Source of the DNA: JAUWKC01 sp035529895
Lineage (GTDB): Bacteria > Planctomycetota > Phycisphaerae > Sedimentisphaerales > Anaerobacaceae
DNA: 64,000 nucleotides
Assembly: GCA_035529895.1 (NCBI GenBank)
Contig: DATKVV010000014.1
Span: forward strand, 62,001-126,000
Direction of reading: 5' to 3'
Part shown: positions 40,900 to 50,822 of the stretch, piece by piece
Numbering within the stretch: the first letter of the stretch is position 1
How the letters are laid out: the number at the start of each line of letters is the position of its first letter
Translations under genes and position numbers: made by a program
The notes under the pieces: generated by a model
What the model was told of the DNA's origin: nothing
The model's input: only the letters and a program-made list of their open reading frames with translations
Databases searched by the model: none

Positions 40900-43293
40900 G
40901 TGAAAAGGGAAGTTTTTCGTCGCACGCTCGGCTGGCTGTGCAGGTTTCTGACGTTCGCTGTTGTTTTAGGGCGGAGTGATGCAGCTAACGCAAAGGGGCT
41001 TGAAGATTACAACGTGGTCTGGCATTCGCAGAGCCGGAACGTTCGCGAGTCGATGCCGCTCGGGGGCGGTGATATCGGCCTGAACGTTTGGGTGGAAAAC
41101 AGCGAACTGCTGTTCTATATCGGGCGCAGCGGGACATTCGACGAGAATAACCAGATGCTGAAACTCGGACGGGTCCGGGTGAGGCTTGACCCAAGCCCTT
41201 TCAGTGAACAGGGCGGATTTCGGCAGGAATTGAGATTGCGCCAGGGTTATGTTGAGATAGAGGGCAAGAGCCCCGCTGCGGCGTCGGCGACCGTCAAGGT
41301 ATGGGTTGAGGTGTTTCGGCCGGTCATTCATGTGGATATTGACAGCGATGTGCCGGTGAGTGTTGAGGCGCAATATGAGGGCTGGCGCAACGCGCCGCGG
41401 GAATTACCGGCAGATGACAGGAAGAGCCGGTTTCCGTGTATGAGCCTGGTGGGCTACCCCGGAAAGGTCACGATGTACCCGGATCACGTGACGTTCAGGG
41501 ACGATACTGTTGTCTGGTATCATCGCAACAACAATGATGACCTTGTCTTCGATAAGGAAATAAAGCAGCAGGAGCTTGAAGAGGTTAAAAACCAGATATG
41601 GAACCCCTTGAAGAATCGGACATTTGGCGGCCTGATGAAAGGCGATGGAATGGTCGAGGCAGGCACGTCGACCGGGCACTATGTGAATACGGATTTCAAG
41701 GCGTGGAAGCTGCGGAGCCGCTCGGCAAAAAAGAACCACAGATTAAAGGTGTATCTTCATACAGAGCAGTCTGAAACTATCGAGCAGTGGAATTGCGGTT
41801 TGAATAAGTTAATCCGAGACGCCGACGGCTCGGAAGGTTCGGCGTGGAAGGAGCACCAAGGGTGGTGGAAGGAGTTTTGGGACCGCGGTCATGTTTTTAT
41901 CAATTCCGACAGGCCGGACCCGAATGATATGGGGTGGCAGGTCGGGCGGAATTATCAATTGTATCGGTATATGCAGGGCTGCAACGCGTACGGGAAGTGG
42001 CCGACCAAATTTAACGGCAGCTTTTTTACGTGGGACCCCGGTCTGGTAGAGAACAAAAGGGGCGTCAAGACGGAGACGCCGGACTTTCGGACGTGGGGAG
42101 GCGGCAGCTTCACGGCGCAGAATCAGCGGCTGGTTTACTGGCCGATGCTCAAGAACGGCGACTTCGATATGATGCCGTCCCAGTTTGACTTTTATCGCCG
42201 AGCACTTGGGGCGGCGGAGCTTCGGACAAAAGTTTACTGGGGACATGAGGGCTGCTCATTTACCGAGCAGCTTGAGAATTTTGGCCTGCCGGTCGGTTCC
42301 TGCTACGGCTGGCTCAATGCACTTTCCAGGTGGGGGGAACGGAAGCCCGGTACGCCAAAGGGCGTTCAGTCGATAGGCTGCGTGTACCAGTTCGGTCATC
42401 AACTGGACTTTTCCTTTATGATTCTTGAGTATTACCGTTATTCGGGAAAGGACATTTGGCCGTACCTGCCGTTTATCGAGAGTGCGGTGACATTTTTCGA
42501 TGAGCATTACCAGTACCGTCAGAAGCAGCGGTCGGGCAGGCTGCTGGACGAAAACGGGCATCTGGTGATTTACCCATCGAGAGGATGTGAATCCTACGTT
42601 GATGCGAATAATCCCGCGGATGTTATCGCGGGTCTGAAGGCGGTGCTGTCACGTTTGCTGGAGCTGCCTGAAAAGTATGTGCCGTGCGCCGAGAAGGAAA
42701 AGTTGCGGGCGATGTTGGAGCGTGTGCCGCCGCTTCCGGTTAAGGAGAAAAATGGTAAGCCTTACCTCGCCGGCGCCGAGTCGTGGAGTCGCTTCGCGGT
42801 TGGCGAGATACCTGAGCTGTATTCGGTTTTCCCTTACGGGCTGTATGGAATCGGTAAGCCGGGGCTTGAACTCGCCAGGTATACGTGGACGGACTGTTTG
42901 ATGGAGCGGCAAAAAAAAATGAAAGAGCCGTGGTACCAGGGCGGGATATTTACGGCACGGCTGGGCCTTGCGAAGGAGGCGAAAGAGGTGGCGATTTTTA
43001 AGCTGAGCGATTCGGGACTGCGTTTTCCGGCATTTCGTGACACGGACGACTGGACCCCCGACCACAACTGGCTTGGGGCGGGGATGATCGGTTTGCAGGA
43101 AATGCTGATGCAGACCGACGACCGGCAGATTTACCTGCTTCCGGCCTGGCCAAAGGACTGGGACGTCGATTTCAAGCTGCATGCTCCCTATCAAACCGCC
43201 GTCGAAGCAGTAGTGCGAAACGGAAAAATCGAGATGCTGAGGGTGACACCGCAAGAGCGTCGCAGGGACGTGACAATCATGGAGCCAAAGTAG
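40900..43293 (+). CDS. Secreted DUF5703 six-hairpin glycosidase-like protein, paralogue 1
   Basis: 797 residues from a GTG with AAGGAGA upstream; signal peptide 1-30. The N-terminal domain has the DUF5703 pattern VVWHSQSRNVRESMPLGGGD followed by IGLNVWVENSELLFYI and the GRSGTFDENN segment. The C-terminal part is an (alpha/alpha) barrel with GGGSFTAQNQRLVYWPML and AGMIGLQEMLMQTDDRQIYL, GH95/GH65-like. Catalytic residues are not established for this group. It is ~60% identical by eye to the paralogue at 45772-48132. Confidence 0.82.
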   Translation: MKREVFRRTLGWLCRFLTFAVVLGRSDAANAKGLEDYNVVWHSQSRNVRESMPLGGGDIGLNVWVENSELLFYIGRSGTFDENNQMLKLGRVRVRLDPSPFSEQGGFRQELRLRQGYVEIEGKSPAAASATVKVWVEVFRPVIHVDIDSDVPVSVEAQYEGWRNAPRELPADDRKSRFPCMSLVGYPGKVTMYPDHVTFRDDTVVWYHRNNNDDLVFDKEIKQQELEEVKNQIWNPLKNRTFGGLMKGDGMVEAGTSTGHYVNTDFKAWKLRSRSAKKNHRLKVYLHTEQSETIEQWNCGLNKLIRDADGSEGSAWKEHQGWWKEFWDRGHVFINSDRPDPNDMGWQVGRNYQLYRYMQGCNAYGKWPTKFNGSFFTWDPGLVENKRGVKTETPDFRTWGGGSFTAQNQRLVYWPMLKNGDFDMMPSQFDFYRRALGAAELRTKVYWGHEGCSFTEQLENFGLPVGSCYGWLNALSRWGERKPGTPKGVQSIGCVYQFGHQLDFSFMILEYYRYSGKDIWPYLPFIESAVTFFDEHYQYRQKQRSGRLLDENGHLVIYPSRGCESYVDANNPADVIAGLKAVLSRLLELPEKYVPCAEKEKLRAMLERVPPLPVKEKNGKPYLAGAESWSRFAVGEIPELYSVFPYGLYGIGKPGLELARYTWTDCLMERQKKMKEPWYQGGIFTARLGLAKEAKEVAIFKLSDSGLRFPAFRDTDDWTPDHNWLGAGMIGLQEMLMQTDDRQIYLLPAWPKDWDVDFKLHAPYQTAVEAVVRNGKIEMLRVTPQERRRDVTIMEPK

Positions 43294-43316
43294 GGAAGAA
43301 TGACAATGGGAACAGC

Positions 43317-45707
43317 ATGAGCAAGAATACGGTATTGCGGATGGCCGCGTGGTTTATCTGTCTGTTCGTTTTGGCTTCAGTTGTTGGCGCGAGGCAGGTA
43401 GAGTGTGCGGCAGAACAGCCGGGCAGCGAGATGACGCTGTGGTATCGCCAGCCGGCAGCCAAATGGATTGAGGCAATGCCAATCGGTAATGGGCGTTTGG
43501 GGGTGATGGTATTCGGAGGTGTGTGCGAGGAGCGGCTTCAACTTAACGAGGACACGCTGTGGTCGGGCGGGCCGCACTGCTACGATAACCCCGAAGCATT
43601 CAAACATTTGGAGGAAGCCCGCAAGCTGATCGCTGAAGAGAAGTTCGATGAAGCACTGAAGGTGTGCGACAAGTATATGCTGGGAATTCCGCGGAACCAG
43701 CAGGCTTACCAGCCGCTCGGCAACTTGTGGATTCGGTTTCACAATCACGAAGGCGCCGGCGACTATCGAAGGGAACTGGACCTTCAGAACGGAATCGTGC
43801 GGGCCAGCTATCGGGTGGGGGATGCGCGATTTACGCGAGAAGTGTTCGCCTCGTATCCCGACCAGGTGATTGTTGTGAGGCTGGCGTGTGACAGGCTGGG
43901 CGTCCTTTCATTTGATGTGACGATGGACAACCCTCATCCGAGCGAGACCGAGCCGGGAGCAAATAGCGTGCTGCGGATGAGCGGGCAGGTGGCCGGACAA
44001 GCGCGAGACGGGCTGCTGGGGCCGTGGGAGTGGAAGGGACTGAAGTTTGAAGCAAGGGTGCAGGTCATTGCCGAGGGCGGTCAGGTTGAGCCGGGTGACA
44101 AATGCCTTAAAGTGCGCCGCGCCGATGCTACGACGCTGGTCTATACGGCGGCAACCAGCTACAAAAACTACCGGGACATCAGCGGCGACCCGGCGGCCAT
44201 TTGCGAAAAGGTACTTTCAGCCGCTGCCGCCAAGTCGTATGACGAGTTGCGGAGCGCACATATAGCGGACCACCGGTCACTGTTCGGCCGGGTGGAGATT
44301 GACCTCGGAGGCAAAGAGGCGTCACAACGGCCAACCGACGTTCGTCTAAGGGCGGTCAAGGGCGGCGGTGATGACCCACACCTGGCGGCCCAGTCGTTCC
44401 AGTTTGGTCGCTACCTGCTGATTGCATCATCGCGGCCCGGCACGCAGCCAGCCAACTTGCAGGGCATCTGGAATGAAAAGACCCGGCCGGCGTGGGGAAA
44501 CAAGTGGACGCTGAACGTTAACGCGGAGATGAACTATTGGCCGGTGGAGGTGTGCAACTTAGCCGAATGTCACGAGCCCCTGCTGCGGCTGGTGGAGGAA
44601 CTGCGCGAGCCCGGTCGAAGGACGGCCAAAGTGCATTACAACTGCCGCGGATTTGTCGTCCATCATAATACCGACCTGTGGCGGGGGACGGCGCCGGTGG
44701 ACGGGGCCAAATGGGGGATATGGCAAATGGGCGGGGCGTGGCTGTGTCACCACCTTTGGGAACATTACGCCTTCGGCGGGAACAAGGACTACCTGAAACG
44801 TGCGTATCCGACGATGAAGGAAGCCGCTGAATTCTTCGTGGATTTTTTGATTCCCGATGAAAACGGTTATCTTGTCACTTGCCCGACCATTTCCTTCGAG
44901 CAGCCTTTTGTGCTTCCCGACGGACGGCACGGACGGTTGTGCGCGGCCCCGACGATGAACCGGCAGATACTAAACGACCTTTTCGGCAATTGTATCGAGG
45001 CGGCGGAAATATTAGGGATTGACCGGGATTTTGCGGAAAAGCTCAAAGAAGTCAAATCGCGGCTGGCGCCGATGCGGGTCAGTACGAAAAGGGGACTGCA
45101 GGAATGGAAGGAAGACTGGGAGCCGGTGGTGGGGACGGGTCAGGCCGGGTATCTGTGGGGATTGTGCCCCGGCGACCAGATTACAGTACGCGGCACACCA
45201 CAGTTGGCTCAAGCAGCGCTCAAGAGTCTCGCCTATCGCGGTCTCGACGAGAACAGGGAGCGTCTCGGAAGCTGGATTTCAGGGACGCTCGTCAATTATT
45301 ATGCCCGGCTCGAGGATTCGAGGGCTTACCTCATATTACAAAGACATTTGCGGCAGCATGTGGCCTCAAGCTTGTTGTCGTTTTTCTCAAATGAAGATGT
45401 ATTCCAAATCGACGGTAACCTCGGAGTGACGGCAGGCATTGCCGAGATGTTGCTGCAATCGCACGCGGGCGAAATTAATCTGCTGCCTGTTTTGCCGAGG
45501 GCCTGGCCGAGCGGCCACGTCAAAGGCCTGCGCGCCCGCGGCGGCTTCAAAGTGGACATTTACTGGAAGGAGGGCAAGCTAACCAGAGCAGTGATTCGGT
45601 CGTTGCTCGGCAAAACTTGCGCCATACGCCATGGTGACAAGGTAGTCGAACTGAAAACCAAAACAGGCGGGAGTTATGAATTCGCCGGTGGTCTGGAGCG
45701 CTTGTAA
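43317..45707 (+). CDS. GH95-family alpha-L-fucosidase-like protein, paralogue 2
   Basis: 796 residues with a signal peptide (~1-31). GH95 features: WIEAMPIGNGRLGVMVFGG, LNEDTLWSGGP, LNVNAEMNYWPVE with the NxN residues intact, and FQIDGNLGVTAGIAEMLLQS with the Asp intact. The motif normally reading PSxSPEN is PTISFEQ (Glu kept), and the HRHxSHLYGLYPG motif is replaced by GTGQAGYLWGLCPG. So it retains the residues that paralogue 1 has lost and the reverse. Begins 23 bases after the first DUF5703 gene. Confidence 0.87.
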   Translation: MSKNTVLRMAAWFICLFVLASVVGARQVECAAEQPGSEMTLWYRQPAAKWIEAMPIGNGRLGVMVFGGVCEERLQLNEDTLWSGGPHCYDNPEAFKHLEEARKLIAEEKFDEALKVCDKYMLGIPRNQQAYQPLGNLWIRFHNHEGAGDYRRELDLQNGIVRASYRVGDARFTREVFASYPDQVIVVRLACDRLGVLSFDVTMDNPHPSETEPGANSVLRMSGQVAGQARDGLLGPWEWKGLKFEARVQVIAEGGQVEPGDKCLKVRRADATTLVYTAATSYKNYRDISGDPAAICEKVLSAAAAKSYDELRSAHIADHRSLFGRVEIDLGGKEASQRPTDVRLRAVKGGGDDPHLAAQSFQFGRYLLIASSRPGTQPANLQGIWNEKTRPAWGNKWTLNVNAEMNYWPVEVCNLAECHEPLLRLVEELREPGRRTAKVHYNCRGFVVHHNTDLWRGTAPVDGAKWGIWQMGGAWLCHHLWEHYAFGGNKDYLKRAYPTMKEAAEFFVDFLIPDENGYLVTCPTISFEQPFVLPDGRHGRLCAAPTMNRQILNDLFGNCIEAAEILGIDRDFAEKLKEVKSRLAPMRVSTKRGLQEWKEDWEPVVGTGQAGYLWGLCPGDQITVRGTPQLAQAALKSLAYRGLDENRERLGSWISGTLVNYYARLEDSRAYLILQRHLRQHVASSLLSFFSNEDVFQIDGNLGVTAGIAEMLLQSHAGEINLLPVLPRAWPSGHVKGLRARGGFKVDIYWKEGKLTRAVIRSLLGKTCAIRHGDKVVELKTKTGGSYEFAGGLERL

Positions 45708-45771
45708 CACAAGATGGTCCCGAAGACGAACAAGCGGTTTACTGGCGGATACGTTTTCTAAAGGAGCAAAG

Positions 45772-48132
45772 GTGAAAAAGAGTACGGTGTGCTGTGTCGT
45801 GGCATTGCTTCTAAGGCTTTGCGTTTTGGCAAATGCCGATGCGATGGACAACTGCAACGTGGTTTGGGAATCACAGAGCAAGAACTCGAGTGAATCCATG
45901 CCGGTTGGCGGAGGTGACATCGGCCTGAATGCGTGGGTGGAGAATAATGAGCTGCTGTTCTACATTGCGCGCAGCGGCACGTTCGACGAGAACAACGAGT
46001 TTCTCAAACTGGGGCGGGTTCGGATGAGACTCAGCCCCAATCCGTTCAGCGAAAACGGGGAGTTTCGCCAGGAACTGAAGCTCCGTCAGGGTTACATCGA
46101 AATCACCGGCAAGAATCCGGGCGAGGCGTTGGCGACTATCAAGGTCTGGGTGGAGGTATTTCGGCCGGTTATTCATGTGGATATAGAGTGCGACAAGCCG
46201 GTCAGTCTGGAGGCGGCTTACGAAGGCTGGCGGACGAAAGAACGTGAGCTGCCCGATGACGTGAAGGACAGCCGGTTCGGCTGCTTCGGCTATGATGCAT
46301 ATCCCGGCAAGGTTTATACTTATCCCGATATTTATGAGCACACCGACAAGGAGGTTTTGTGGTACCACCACAATCAAAACGACAAGCTCATTTTTGACGT
46401 GGCGGTCAAGACACAGGACCTCGAATCGGTCAGGGACAAGATGTGGAATCCGCTGAAGGACCTGACGTTCGGCGGGATGATGACGGGCAAGAACATGGTT
46501 TCCGCCGGCACCTCCGCGGGGAGATATGTCCTGACCAATTTCAAGGCGTGGAAGCTTCGCAGCAGCAAGGCTGCCAAAAAGCACAGATTGAAGGTCTTTC
46601 TTCATACTGCTCACGCACCATCAGTAAATGATTGGAAGCAGGAATTGAGGAAGCTTGCTGAGGCCGAAGAACCGGGGGCCAAAGAGGCATTCGAGAAGAA
46701 TCTGGCGTGGTGGGACGAATTCTGGAAGCGAAGTCATATTCTGCTGAATCCGGAGAAGCCGGACGAGAGGGACAAGGTCTGGCAGATTGGGCGGAATTAT
46801 CAAGTGTTCCGTTACATGTTAGGCTGCAACGCGTACGGGGAGTATCCGACCAAGTTCAACGGCGGCCTGTTCACATACGACCCGAGCCTGGTGAAGGAGA
46901 ACCGAAAACACAGCCCGGACTGGCGGGCGTGGGGCGGGGGCAGCTTTACGGCGCAGAACCAGAGACTCGTGTACTGGCCCATGCTCAAGAGCGGCGACTT
47001 CGACATGATGCCGCCGCAGTTCGAGTTTTATCGCCGCACTCTGGGAAATGCAACGCTGCGAGTAAAAGAGTACTGGGGGCACGGCGGCTGCTGCTTTGCC
47101 GAGCAGCTTGCCAACTACGGGCTTCCGACTCCATCGCATTACGGCTGGTCGCAGCCGGGCAACCGAAGGTATCGGCCGCCCAATATTGAGAGAGGCGTGC
47201 AGGTTAATCCCTCTGTGAATTATCACTACGAGGCCCAGTTAGAGTTTTCCTTTATGATACTTAATTACTTCGAGTTTACGGGGACTGATATTTCGGCCTA
47301 TATGCCGTTCATCGAAAATTCCGTCAGGTTCTTCGATGAGCACTATCAATATCGCAACCGAAAGCGGACGGGAAAGCCGCTGGATGAGAACGGCCATCTG
47401 GTCATCTATCCTTCCACGTCCTGCGAATCTTACAAGGGTGCGAAGAATCCTTCGGATTTGATTGCCGGGCTGAAGGCGAACCTTACGATGCTGCTGGAGC
47501 TACCGGAAACATACGCGCCGGCAGAGAAGAAGGAATATTGGCGGGGGATGCTCAAGCGGATACCGCCGTTTGCGATTAAGGAGGTGGAGGGGCGAAGAAT
47601 TATGCAGCCGGCCGAATCGTGGCATCATTACCAAAACTGCGAGATTCCACAGTTTTATCCTATCTTTCCGTTCGGCCTGTACGGCGTCGGCAAGCCGGAC
47701 CTGCAGATGTTCATAGACACCTGGAGATACGGAGATTGGACGCCGGAGGCCAGAGGTTACATTAGCTGGCATCAGAACGGAATCTTCTTTGCTCGGATGG
47801 GACTGACTCAGGATGCGGCCGAGTACAATATCAGGAAGCTGGAGAACTGCGGCCGGCGTTTTCCGGTCTTCTGGGGGCCGGGACACGACTGGGTGCCGGA
47901 CCACAACTGGGGCGGCTCGGGGATGATTGGGCTGCAGGAGATGCTGATGCAGACCGACGGGCGCAAGATATATTTGTTTCCTGCGTGGCCGAAAGACTGG
48001 AATGTGGACTTCAAGCTTCACGCACCGTATCAAACCGTGGTCGAAGGCATGCTGCAAAACGGAGAAGTCAAGAATCTGAAGGTGACACCCGAGGAACGCC
48101 GGAAGGACGTGCAGTTAATGGGGCCGCATTAG
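45772..48132 (+). CDS. Secreted DUF5703 six-hairpin glycosidase-like protein, paralogue 2
   Basis: 786 residues from a GTG with AAGGAG eight bases upstream; signal peptide 1-24. Domain order is the same as in the first DUF5703 protein: VVWESQSKNSSESMPVGGGD, IARSGTFDENNEFLKLGRV, WGGGSFTAQNQRLVYWPMLK, and SGMIGLQEMLMQTDGRKIYL. Last gene of the operon; its stop is 6 bases from the stop of the convergent DUF4380 gene. The GH95-DUF5703 pair thus occurs twice in tandem, evidence for an old segmental duplication. Confidence 0.82.
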   Translation: MKKSTVCCVVALLLRLCVLANADAMDNCNVVWESQSKNSSESMPVGGGDIGLNAWVENNELLFYIARSGTFDENNEFLKLGRVRMRLSPNPFSENGEFRQELKLRQGYIEITGKNPGEALATIKVWVEVFRPVIHVDIECDKPVSLEAAYEGWRTKERELPDDVKDSRFGCFGYDAYPGKVYTYPDIYEHTDKEVLWYHHNQNDKLIFDVAVKTQDLESVRDKMWNPLKDLTFGGMMTGKNMVSAGTSAGRYVLTNFKAWKLRSSKAAKKHRLKVFLHTAHAPSVNDWKQELRKLAEAEEPGAKEAFEKNLAWWDEFWKRSHILLNPEKPDERDKVWQIGRNYQVFRYMLGCNAYGEYPTKFNGGLFTYDPSLVKENRKHSPDWRAWGGGSFTAQNQRLVYWPMLKSGDFDMMPPQFEFYRRTLGNATLRVKEYWGHGGCCFAEQLANYGLPTPSHYGWSQPGNRRYRPPNIERGVQVNPSVNYHYEAQLEFSFMILNYFEFTGTDISAYMPFIENSVRFFDEHYQYRNRKRTGKPLDENGHLVIYPSTSCESYKGAKNPSDLIAGLKANLTMLLELPETYAPAEKKEYWRGMLKRIPPFAIKEVEGRRIMQPAESWHHYQNCEIPQFYPIFPFGLYGVGKPDLQMFIDTWRYGDWTPEARGYISWHQNGIFFARMGLTQDAAEYNIRKLENCGRRFPVFWGPGHDWVPDHNWGGSGMIGLQEMLMQTDGRKIYLFPAWPKDWNVDFKLHAPYQTVVEGMLQNGEVKNLKVTPEERRKDVQLMGPH

Positions 48133-48138
48133 AACACG

Positions 48139-49518
48139 CTATCTCTGGATTTTCGCCCCTGCGAGTTCGCCGAGCATTTGTTCCTCGGCGTCATACAGGT
48201 ACAGAGCAATTTTGTCCGCGCTTGCAGGTATGTCAGTGTCTCCAAATGATTCCGCTGTCCCCGAAACTACAAGAGGCTCAAGCGGATTGACCGGCACCGG
48301 GCTGCCAAGTTCCTTAATCTTGTTTCCATTTGCATCGAGCAAAACCGGACAACAATTTGCTTTGTAGAAGACACCGAAGCCGCCGCTGAGGACAAGTTTT
48401 CGGCCGCGAAGCCGCGCGGTGAGGGGTTGGCAGGTGACGCCGACGTCACTGCAGGCGACGACCGGAAAATCAGGGGGGACTTTAGCGGCGTACCAGTCGT
48501 AGTGAAAGGTGTAGCTTTGGCCGGGCTGGAGATTGGCGAAGGGGCTTAGGATTTCGGTCTCAAGAAGGTATGGGTTGTCCTTCGGGTCCTCGGGCATTTT
48601 ATTTACCTTGCCCCAGGCGACGAATTCGCCCAGACCATTGCACCAGAACTCGACAGAAGAATCATCGGGATAAGGTTTGTCGGCCTCGTAGGTAAAGCGA
48701 TGAACAAAGGCATAGCCATTAGCAGCATCGACGGTGGCGACCCAGCCGGCGGAGGAGTCAAGACCTATTTTGCCGACGCGGTGCTGGTAGTTGACGCGCA
48801 TCATTTGATTTTCATAGTCCGGCTTGAATGATGTGTTGTTAACCACGCCGTATAGAACGCGATATCCCTTGTAAAGTTTGCTGCGGGGATTCAGAGGACA
48901 ATAGGCCCGGAAGTTTTGGTTGTAACCATCGCCGTGGCGGTTGCGGGTGTCGAATTGCGTGACCGTCCAGATGCCCCAGCGGCGGGGTTTTGTATCGATG
49001 TTCGTCATGGTCGCATCAATGCTGACGTGCGTGGTGCCGTCGAAGGTTTTTAGCAGCCGTGAGAACTGGATGCCGCTGCGTTTGTCTTTTTGACTCGTAA
49101 GCCGAATGGTTGCAGGTTGACCTTGTTTCTCTATCACCTCTGCAGCATACGGTTCGCCGTCGAGAACAGGGTCGGGCGGGCCCGGCCACTGTCGGTCGTT
49201 GTCCCAGCCTTGTGGGGCGGGCCACATTTTGTCGCCGCCGTAGTTGAGCCATTCGCCCTTGGGGCCGACGCCGGTGGCGGGCGGCTCGGTCCCGGCCAAT
49301 TGGTCATTGACCCAGAAAAAACCGTAATCACCCAGCTTATATTGAATAATTCTGCCGCCGATTTGGGGAACAACCTGCACTTCAATGAGATTGTTCTTTA
49401 AGTCGATAGAATCCCACTTCCGTGCAGCGGCAAAAGAACCGACACTCCCGACGAGAACTAAAGCGATGGTCGTCGGCAAAAGTGCCTGGCTAATCTTCAC
49501 CTTATTTCTCTTTCTCAA
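48139..49518 (-). CDS. Secreted DUF4380 protein (galactose-mutarotase-like fold)
   Basis: 459 residues, TTG start with AAGGAG eight bases upstream; signal peptide 1-31. The beta-sandwich carries DUF4380 features: LIEVQVVPQIGGRIIQYKLGDYGFFWVN, NYGGDKMWPAPQGWDNDRQW and RWGIWTVTQFDTR. The fold is related to aldose mutarotases and GH97/GH31 accessory domains. Catalysis is unproven. Last gene in the long minus-strand operon, 14 bases after the URO-D gene. Confidence 0.8.
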   Translation of the reverse strand: MRKRNKVKISQALLPTTIALVLVGSVGSFAAARKWDSIDLKNNLIEVQVVPQIGGRIIQYKLGDYGFFWVNDQLAGTEPPATGVGPKGEWLNYGGDKMWPAPQGWDNDRQWPGPPDPVLDGEPYAAEVIEKQGQPATIRLTSQKDKRSGIQFSRLLKTFDGTTHVSIDATMTNIDTKPRRWGIWTVTQFDTRNRHGDGYNQNFRAYCPLNPRSKLYKGYRVLYGVVNNTSFKPDYENQMMRVNYQHRVGKIGLDSSAGWVATVDAANGYAFVHRFTYEADKPYPDDSSVEFWCNGLGEFVAWGKVNKMPEDPKDNPYLLETEILSPFANLQPGQSYTFHYDWYAAKVPPDFPVVACSDVGVTCQPLTARLRGRKLVLSGGFGVFYKANCCPVLLDANGNKIKELGSPVPVNPLEPLVVSGTAESFGDTDIPASADKIALYLYDAEEQMLGELAGAKIQR

Positions 49519-49532
49519 AAAGAATCTCCTTC

Positions 49533-50822
49533 TTAATCCGACTTGTTGAACTCCCTAACCGTCTCAAACATTGCCAAAAGGTTCGGCACGGGCGCTTTCG
49601 CCTGAATGTTGTGAATGGTATTAAATACGAAGCCGCCGCCTTTGCCGAATATTTCCATGCGCTGCCGGACCTGCTTGCGAACTTCTTCAGGCGTGCCGAA
49701 AGGCAGTGTGCGTTGAGTGTCGACGCCGGCGCCCCAGAAGGTAAGCCTGTCGCCGAATTTGGCTTTTAACATAGTCGGGTCCATGTTGGCGGCTGAGCAC
49801 TGGACGGGATTTAGGATGTCAAACCCGGCGTCGATGAAGTGTTCGATTAACGGTACAATAGACCCGCAGCAGTGCATAAAGGTCTTCCAGGGTGTCTGCT
49901 CGTGAATCCAGCCATTGACCTTTTTGTGGAAGGGCTGGTACAGGTCGCAATATGCTTTGGGCGAGATAAATGGGCCGTTCTGCGTGCCGAAGTCGGTGCC
50001 GGTGACAAAGACCACCGAGACCTTGTCGCCAACGGCCCCATAGAGCTTTTCGAGGTTCTGCAATGTCACCTTGCACTGGCGCTCGAACAGCTCGTAGATG
50101 TAATCCCGGCGCGTGACGGTGCTGATGTACCACTCTTCTATGTCCCTGATTCCTTTTGGGTGTTTGAGCCAGGTGGCGGGTACGAGTGCAATGTCACCGA
50201 AGGCCATGTTGGGGAAACTGGCAAAGACGGCCTTGTCGGTTTTGCTGTACAGCCGGTCAGCTTCGGTTTTATAGTGGTTGAGAAGCTCATCGGATATGGG
50301 CACGAATTCTTCGAGATTATCTTCAACCTTCAGTTTGCTGTCATCGATAGGGTTCTGGCGAACAATAGCATCGATGTAGAAACCGCCTTTGGGCATTCTT
50401 CCGCTGGGAGGAGCGGTCTTGTCGCCTTCGGGATATTGGAGGATGTCGCCGTCAGGCTCAGGTTCGGTGTTGAATCCGCCGGGGACAAGCACAGGCGTGC
50501 CGTCGAAGGTGCGCCACTCTTTCCAGTCTTCGAGCTTGAAGCCGAACATTGTATAGGGGCTCATCAGGGGGACAACATCTATCCCGAGCGTATCCATCAG
50601 GTCCGGCTTGATTTCACCGAGCATCTGATAGGGCTCGACAACCTTTACTGGCGTGCCGGGCTTGTCCAGACCCAGGGCCTGTCGAAGCTGGTAGACGACG
50701 CTTACGTGCATTCCGGTCACCATGCTGGCGCCGAAGTCCATCGGTATATGGTCCGGCTCTTTATGGTTCAAAGTGAGATTCACTCTTTCTCTGGAGTTCA
50801 TAGCTTTGCGCGCCTTTTCCAT
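49533..50822 (-). CDS. URO-D superfamily protein (methyltransferase-like), copy 1
   Basis: 429 residues, ATG directly adjoining the permease stop (TGAATG). The fold is that of uroporphyrinogen decarboxylase, but this branch (with MtaA/CmuA-type corrinoid methyltransferases) is not haem biosynthesis. The FMHCCGSIVPLIEHFIDAGFD segment has the His-x-Cys expected of zinc-binding methyltransferases; the later Cys ligand is not evident (FNTIHNIQ lies there). It may take part in removing methyl groups from sugars or a related one-carbon step. The ABC-importer context supports a catabolic role; the reaction is unknown. Confidence 0.8.
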   Translation of the reverse strand: MEKARKAMNSRERVNLTLNHKEPDHIPMDFGASMVTGMHVSVVYQLRQALGLDKPGTPVKVVEPYQMLGEIKPDLMDTLGIDVVPLMSPYTMFGFKLEDWKEWRTFDGTPVLVPGGFNTEPEPDGDILQYPEGDKTAPPSGRMPKGGFYIDAIVRQNPIDDSKLKVEDNLEEFVPISDELLNHYKTEADRLYSKTDKAVFASFPNMAFGDIALVPATWLKHPKGIRDIEEWYISTVTRRDYIYELFERQCKVTLQNLEKLYGAVGDKVSVVFVTGTDFGTQNGPFISPKAYCDLYQPFHKKVNGWIHEQTPWKTFMHCCGSIVPLIEHFIDAGFDILNPVQCSAANMDPTMLKAKFGDRLTFWGAGVDTQRTLPFGTPEEVRKQVRQRMEIFGKGGGFVFNTIHNIQAKAPVPNLLAMFETVREFNKSD

